From positions 19,828,324 to 19,892,323 of the forward strand of contig OX439037.1 of the NCBI GenBank assembly GCA_949317995.1: DNA of 64,000 nt, in the 5' to 3' direction. Shown piece by piece: positions 58,800-64,000 of this stretch. The notes under the pieces were generated by a model. The model had not been told where the DNA came from. It did no database searches and saw nothing but the letters and a program-made list of their open reading frames with translations. The first letter of the stretch is position 1; the number at the start of each line of letters is the position of its first letter. The position numbers and the translations under genes were made by a program. The DNA comes from Acholoe squamosa. Its lineage: Eukaryota; Annelida; Polychaeta; Phyllodocida; Polynoidae.

Positions 58800-59688
58800 G
58801 GCGCTCAAGTAGCCTCCTCAAGGTTACCACCATGCAGGTACTTGGGATCGTTGCCTGCCTTCTTCAGGAGGTGTTCCCCATACTTGGGCATGATGACCGG
58901 CTTGAGGAGATCCTTTCAGCGAGCCGTGATAGCGTTGATCATGCTGACGATCAGCTGCATGCCATCTATGAATGACTCTCCGCAGTCATCCAACTTAGAG
59001 TCCGATGATCCTCGAGAGAGCCACAGTTCGATCACTGGCTGGAAAGCTAACATTGCTTTCACCAGATGCATCTGGAGCTTCTTCAGCGCTTCGTCCCTCT
59101 TGAGGTAATCAGCGCTGCCCAGCCTGTTCAGCAGTGCCTGCAGTGCAGGCTCCAGGTCAGGTGCTACCAGCTTGGCCGCGTTGTCTGGCTGCGGATACGA
59201 CCCGTGGACGAGGTCGAGGTCCGCCCGTGTCCTCTCCTCAGAGAAGAGCGACCCGAGGAAGTCACTCACTAGTGGCAAGAGGTCCTTCCCTTTCTTGGAC
59301 TTCTCCTTCTCCTTGACAATCCTTTCCGTCATCAAGTCATGAAGCTTGCCCGGTGGCAGCGCCTTAGTGGCTGCTGGTTCTGGTTCCGTAACTTCAGCTG
59401 GCTCTTCCTCTTCCTGGGTCATGGTCTGAGCCTGACCCTGCATCATCTGCATCATCATTGATGACAGCATCTGGCCCATGAACATGTACCCGAGTTGGGG
59501 CCCTGAAGCATGGCCAAGAGGTCGAACGGCGTTGGTGTCGCCGTGGTACTCCCAGCCCCGACACCTTGGGTGTCGGTGCTAGGGTTCATCGTCACCGGCG
59601 TCTCGGTGGCGGTGTCACCATCGGTGGAGCTCGTGTCACTCATAGCATGGCTACGGGTAGCACGTCTACCGGTTTTCCTTCCACTCAT
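58800..59688 (-). pseudogene. DIRS gag-like ORF1, broken
   Basis: Starts with ATG at 59688 just after a TTTTTACAG acceptor-like stretch. Ser/Thr-rich N-terminus (DTSSTDGDTATET), then after a frameshift near 59497 a Met/Gln-rich stretch (MFMGQMLSSMMMQMMQGQAQ), Glu/Pro spacer, and a helical region with LEPALQALLNRLGSADYLKR. After a further single-base shift near 58915 the frame reads LLKPVIMPKYGEHLLKKAG and ends at 58817. Position and composition fit the DIRS gag-like protein; sequence signatures for gag are weak. Confidence 0.7.
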
Positions 59689-59800
59689 TTTCTGTAAAAA
59701 AGCAGAGAGGGCTCTATTAGTAAATTGATGAACAGGCTAAGTCCTGTCTAATAGTTTCTACATACAATTCCAGGAGATCATAAAATAACTGCTAAATATT

Positions 59801-59865
59801 GGACGCCGAGGATGGGATTCGAACCTGCGTCTTCCGACTGCGGAACGCATCCGTATGTAGCCGAG
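59801..59865 (-). tRNA. Partial tRNA-like module 3 (3' half)
   Basis: On the minus strand GACGCAGGTTCGAATCCCAT is a perfect B box with T arm, followed by CCTCGGCGTCC as a possible acceptor. The 5' half is not recognisable; GCGTTCCGCAGTC-like text sits where an anticodon arm would be. Confidence 0.5.
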
Positions 59866-59877
59866 CGCAAAAAACTG

Positions 59878-59989
59878 CGCCGTTAGCAGGATTCGAACCC
59901 ACGATCTCCTGATGTACAGTGGCGCCAGCCCCAAAAAGATGGCGACTGGAGGAACTATTCCAGCGCCTTAACCCGTCGGCCACGGCGGC
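59878..59989 (-). tRNA. tRNA-Leu-like module 2, expanded anticodon/variable region
   Basis: Minus strand: GCCGCCGTGGCCGACGGGTT is an A-box-containing 5' arm, GTGGGTTCGAATCCTGCT a perfect B box, and the acceptor GCCG pairs with CGGC. The two boxes are about 60-70 bases apart, longer than in a normal tRNA-Leu. It is a near-copy of module 1, 164 bp away. Confidence 0.6.
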
Positions 59990-60041
59990 GAGGGTCCGGC
60001 CCACGTCCGTTCGTAGCCGGGAGGCAAGCGCGCATAACTGC

Positions 60042-60152
60042 GCCGCTAGCAGGATTCGAACCCGCGAGGTCCCGATGTACAGTGGCACCAGCCCCAAAAG
60101 ACGGCGACTGGAGGAACTATTCCAGCGCCTTAACCCGCTCGGCCATGGCGGC
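60042..60152 (-). tRNA. tRNA-Leu-like module 1, expanded anticodon/variable region
   Basis: Minus strand: GCCGCCATGGCCGAGCGGGT and AAGGCGCTGG form a good Leu/Ser-type 5' half with A box. GCGGGTTCGAATCCTGC is a perfect T arm, and GCCGC pairs with GCGGC at the ends. A stem CTGGA/TCCAG stands at the anticodon position with an eight-base loop, and a long insert follows. It resembles a tRNA-Leu with an enlarged middle, or a SINE head. The 131-codon frame on this strand only reads through the modules. Confidence 0.6.
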
Positions 60153-60324
60153 GAGGGTCTGGCCCGGCCGTGCATAAGGGGTGTCACTCCAGCTCTGGTC
60201 GTCGGGGGACGAGGTCAAGCTGAGCGATTTCTGAGCGAGTGTGAGCGATATAGACGCTAGCAGGGCGAATAACTCGTCCTAGACTGATCTGTGAGCTGCC
60301 GGGGGGCAGCAAAACGATCATTAA
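60153..60324. other. DIRS leader, no further feature
   Basis: GC-richer than the surroundings. Nothing else recognised. Confidence 0.4.
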
Positions 60325-60328
60325 ACCC

Positions 60329-61036
60329 TTAGGTGCCCAAGCGCGCATTTAAGCGCGGTTTTGTTCTTAAATGCATGTATATTGAAATAAATTTTCATCC
60401 AGACACTTCTACTGGTCCAATCTGCAAAGTTAGACCCTCTATGAAATGCTTATGACCTCCAGATTATGATACAACCATTCATTTGGCTTTATCTGCTTTA
60501 TATCAGGCACAGTGAGTCAAAACTTGAAAATGAGTTGTCATTTTATGTTATTCACTAACAGGAATCCCTCCAAGGAGCTAAAATCTGATATGGTAACAAA
60601 ATGATAATGGATCATACACACATAGGTTCCAATATTCCAATTATATTTTACAACAAGTGCTCCTATCCTAAAGATGGAAGATAAGTCATGCATTGTTTCT
60701 AGTACAACATATCATGTTTCCTGTGTGCCGGTACATGTAGATGCATGCAGCCAAATCAGCTTTGAATGGTCTCAGGATTGGAGGGATTATGGATATATAA
60801 ACATAATGTTATAGACCAAATACCACTAAATGACAACAAATGGAATGTTTTTGTAACTATGGTTACCAGACCTGACCAGTAGTATCACATCCTTAACTGA
60901 AAGTCTTCACTGAGTTATGAGAATTAAGAAAATCAAGCTAGAAGATCGAAATTACACATGGTCTTATAAACAAAAAATGATTCAATCGTGAAATAATGTG
61001 AAATAATGTAAAATCTTCAAATAATTCTGGGCACAA
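60329..61036. mobile_element. ~0.7 kb piggyBac-type MITE, copy 2
   Basis: Opposite orientation to the copy at 46117-46824. Ends ACCCTTAGGTGCCCAAGCGC and, at the right, GGGCACAAAAAGG, flanked by TTAA. Shared interior text includes AAGTTAGACCCT, CACTTCTACTGG-like and TCTTCAAATAATTCTGG. Inserted into the DIRS leader. Confidence 0.85.
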
Positions 61037-61484
61037 AAAGGTTAAGGCTCTGATATGTCTAAAACAGGACAGTTTGGCACCAGGGGGTGCAGGTTAGTCC
61101 ACAGCTGGGACAGCCCAGGGAGAAGGACGCCACCGTGACCTAGTTCCCGGCGTCGATCCGGGCGCAAGGGGAGGCAGTACAGAATCCTAAATAACTAAGA
61201 ATCTGCCGAACATCCAAGGTTCCGGGGGGAACCAAGGCTGCAGAATACGTTCATAACGGTTCCCTGAAGCAGGGAATGCTAAATAACAAGAAGAACTGTA
61301 CTTACCAGGTTAAACAGTGGTGAACTGTAAGAACTGACTGTTGTTGATGCCGCGTTTTCCTGAACTGACTGCGCATGCGCGGCTCCACCTCTCGTAGGTT
61401 TCCGAGGGATAATCAGAATTAAAGGAAGGGTATGAAACACAAGTTCTGTGCTGCAAGATATTAGTTTTGAAAGATTGGTATCAT

Positions 61485-62120
61485 CCTATCTGTGGGCAGA
61501 TGAGGGGAAAGGGCCCTCTGAGGTCAAATGTAACATTTAAAACTAAAGTCATCAGCTTTAAAATGAGATATAAAACTTGCAGGTAGTCCTCCATGTCTCG
61601 GAGATATTGCTTCCTGAATATGAGATGATGTAACTATTTTAATACAGCCAATAAGCTCTATCGTTCATTATTTTGATTAAGTTATGCATCTAATTAACAT
61701 GATTATTTAAATAATCAATCAAAAAGTGACTAATCATTTCCATACATTTGGCCATAGCATTGGATCGAGATATCTCTATGCTATTTACAGCATAAAAATC
61801 CCTATGAATCATTTTATCAATTGACTTTAATAGTCCTCTATTTGGAATGTAATATTGGTTGCCATGGTATCATATTTTCTATAAAAACCCTTATTTAGGC
61901 CTTGTTTTGTATGCAAAGCGTTCCATTTGCATTCCAAATGTACAGGAAGTCCCAGAAAATTGAATGTCTTTGACAAGACCATTTTTTTTTGTGTAAAAAA
62001 GTACAAAATAATGATTTCTGGCCTATTTTTCACATTTTTAGCCTCTGTAGACACTCTAGTGGCCGAAACCAGTATTAAAAATCCCGCAGGGAGGGCCTTT
62101 CCCCTGATCTGCCCACAATT
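61485..62120. mobile_element. ~0.63 kb inverted-repeat element
   Basis: TGTGGGCAGATGAGGGGAAA at 61491 pairs with the complement of TTTCCCCTGATCTGCCCACA ending at 62116, and the match continues through GGGCCCTC/GAGGGCC. The interior is AT-rich and non-coding; the opposing 75- and 85-codon frames at 61827-62184 overlap and are not genes. No clear target duplication. Class unknown. Confidence 0.75.
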
Positions 62121-63109
62121 ATTATTCTGTTTGTGTATATCAAATTTGGTACTGGTATCTCAAATGCCCAAGGGGTACCACTAGATAGGATAGCAGACCT
62201 GCTGAGCTGAGGTCAAGGGAGTAGGAGAATGGTGAGTAGCTCAAGGTAGTGTCCAGTTCAGAGGAACAGCAGTGCCCACAGGAAATAAAAAGAAATCACA
62301 GAGGCTCTGGGTTTGAGTTGAGTTTTAATATTTTCAGTCGCACATCATAGAAGTGCGGTCTACCCATGTTGCGAACTTGTACTGACCAGGCACTAACTGT
62401 ATACTAATTGATGTACAATGATCTAACAAAACGAGTAAAGAATGCTCAAATAATGTTGATATGCTTGCCATACCTCCACTATCAATAAAAGAGTACCTAT
62501 GCATTTACAGCAACTCCATGCTCAATCTTCACATATTCCAGCGATTAATAATGACATGCATATAAAAGGAACTTACAAATATTTTCATTCATAGTACGAT
62601 ATATTCATTCTTACAATTATAAGTCATAGCATGTGCTTCAATGCAAAAAAACATGTTAGGGTTGCATGTCAACTCGTGGTCAATAAAATTCTAATCTCGC
62701 GCCAATTTTTAATATGAAGTTTGACTTTTCTCATTAGTCATCAAGATACATAAACGCAAACCAACACAATCAATGTAAATAAGTAAACAAGAGGGGAAAA
62801 ACAATTAATTATTTTCACCCATATCTTCCTAGCAGCTTGGCTACCTTCTAGCATCACAAACTAATGCATTTATGTTTCAAAGAAGTTGGTAGTAGAACAA
62901 CATCAATTGTTGATAAAGAAAAACAAACCTTATTGGTTTGTTCCTGTGTTCATATCCTTCTTTAATTTTCCAAAGCTTTCGATAGCGTAGCCCTCAAATC
63001 ATTAAGAAAGTTATTATGTGAAAGGACATTACTGCTTGCTTGACTGAACTACCATATCATCTGTGCATGGTGGCATGATTACGTAGGATCCTTCTGGGAA
63101 GAGTCACAA
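62121..63109. other. No gene recognised
   Basis: AT-rich spacer, no repeats or frames of note. Confidence 0.4.
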
Positions 63110-63690
63110 ATGAAAGCATGCCTTCTCAGCAAAATGCCAGATATCGTCAGCTAAAATGAAATGCCCCCTGATATGTATATATATTAGCTGACATGTGCTT
63201 CATAGGTCATTAGTGATCACAAAGGTGAAAGGAATTTTGAAATCAAGGGAAAACTAGTAGTCCTTTGACTGCAATTGACGCCTCAATGATGATCTTAATC
63301 AATATTGCATCATTGTCAAAGCTGATGATGTTAACTTCAGAAAGAGCAAGACAGGTTCTTCTCGGGAGATGTCCACAAATGGATCCACTCTAGGGGGTCA
63401 CTAATTCAATAATAATGTCAGAGCTGATGCTAAAGCTACCATCTGATATGGAAAATTCTAAATGGTAGAAATGAACTCTTACTGGTTGAGAATATAGATG
63501 GTGTTGGAAGCAAAGCCAAACTTGAGAATTATGGAATAAAGAGCAATATCAAAGGAACTATGGAATATAAGAAATAAATTAAAGGCGGTCATTCTAATTG
63601 GGTACTTCTTTGAACTTGGAGCAAGAATAACAGGTCTTATGGCATCTATGAAAGTAAACATTTCTTGAATCTAATAATGATTACTGGGTA
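63110..63690 (+). repeat. Second duplication, direct segment (pairs with 42480-43020)
   Basis: Direct copy with the landmarks listed at its partner, for example GGGAGATGTCCACAAATGGA near 63365. Confidence 0.85.
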
Positions 63691-63702
63691 GAAGCCACAT
63701 CC

Positions 63703-64000
63703 TACACTGAAAAAAGTCTTCCTGATAAAGTGACATGCATACCCATGTCAACTTGATTTGACACAGATAGCTCACGTCATTGGGACATGTGCACATATGT
63801 CACCATGACACCTGTAGCACACAGTAATCCCCATATGATTTGACATGCCTTAAAATGCCACATCATCTGTGAGTTGACTAGGGTCACGGCCATGTTGAAG
63901 GCTCTTAACATGTGATGGTTTGACATACATAATTGTTCTAGGATATTCCACTATGTATAGGACAAACAACCATTTTGGTACCAGGATTAATCACTACCAA
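63703..64000 (+). mobile_element. Possible left end of a MITE, cut by the window
   Basis: TACACTGAAAAAAGTC at 63703 has the look of a terminal inverted repeat and is followed by repeated TGACATG/CATGTCA-like words. The matching right end would lie beyond 64000, so this is a guess. Confidence 0.25.

Larger units (their letters stand above)
56254..61421 (-). mobile_element. DIRS-type tyrosine-recombinase retrotransposon, decayed
   Basis: Minus-strand order: leader, gag-like, reverse transcriptase plus RNase H, tyrosine recombinase, the DIRS order. The ends carry related sequence in inverted orientation: CTCTCGTAGGTTTCCGAGGG near 61389 against the complement of a stretch at 56254-56330 containing CTCTCGTAAGTTTCCG and CCCTCGGTATAAT. 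DIRS elements insert by recombination without target duplication and none is seen. End coordinates are approximate. The copy has an internal deletion and many frameshifts, so it cannot move. Confidence 0.85.

Noticed and set aside
59792-60187. 131-codon minus frame
   Set aside because: It reads straight through the tandem tRNA-like modules; internal repeats in the protein come from the repeated DNA.
1-64000. Host protein-coding genes in the short open frames (60-110 codons)
   Set aside because: Outside the transposon genes, no frame shows a recognisable domain, supporting splice signals, or an open frame kept in both copies of a duplicated segment.

Overview
This is eukaryotic, metazoan DNA. 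It is AT-rich, has no operons, its coding remnants are split by GT-AG introns, and it is packed with transposable elements (TEs). The mix of a short retroposon with a (TCAC)n tail, Harbinger, DIRS, hAT, piggyBac-type and Tc1/pogo-type miniature elements, and foldback elements suggests a marine invertebrate. A mollusc or similar animal is my guess, at low confidence. I see no host gene I can defend. Every recognisable coding region belongs to a mobile or mobile-like element, and all are broken.

Layout. 548-6672 is a 6.1 kb palindromic DNA element. It has short inverted ends and arrays of ~355 bp repeats on both arms that face each other. The repeats are full of AGGTCA nuclear-receptor half-sites. 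About 7.26-21.7 kb (block A) and 22.9-38.9 kb (block B) are two colinear copies of an old direct duplication, each since expanded by different insertions. Because both copies are here, several insertions (SINEs, a 70 bp palindromic MITE, a hAT MITE) can be compared with their own empty site. Block A also holds a broken PIN-like/CXC-domain gene (15464-16563, minus) and a 901 bp inverted-repeat element (17615-18515). Block B holds a cluster of tRNA-like sequences, a LINE tail, a minisatellite and a 547 bp pogo-like MITE.

43751-53054 is a decayed Harbinger (PIF) transposon of about 9.3 kb. It carries two different Myb/SANT-like genes on the plus strand (44035-47769 and 48781-50715) and a five-exon DDE transposase on the minus strand (52843-51045). 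The last intron of the first gene was hit by a SINE, which was then hit by a TTAA-flanked piggyBac-type MITE. The Harbinger lies between two copies of a second duplication (39.8-43.0 kb and 55.3-63.7 kb), which contains a local inversion. The second copy was split by a DIRS-type tyrosine-recombinase retrotransposon (56254-61421, minus) with gag, reverse transcriptase/RNase H and recombinase remnants. The DIRS 5' leader contains tandem tRNA-Leu-like modules and a second copy of the piggyBac-type MITE.

The most distinctive content is the three-gene Harbinger, the palindromic element with arrayed receptor sites, the DIRS leader with tRNA-like modules, and the set of insertion/empty-site pairs. 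All similarity statements come from reading the sequence. No search, alignment score or fold calculation was run.
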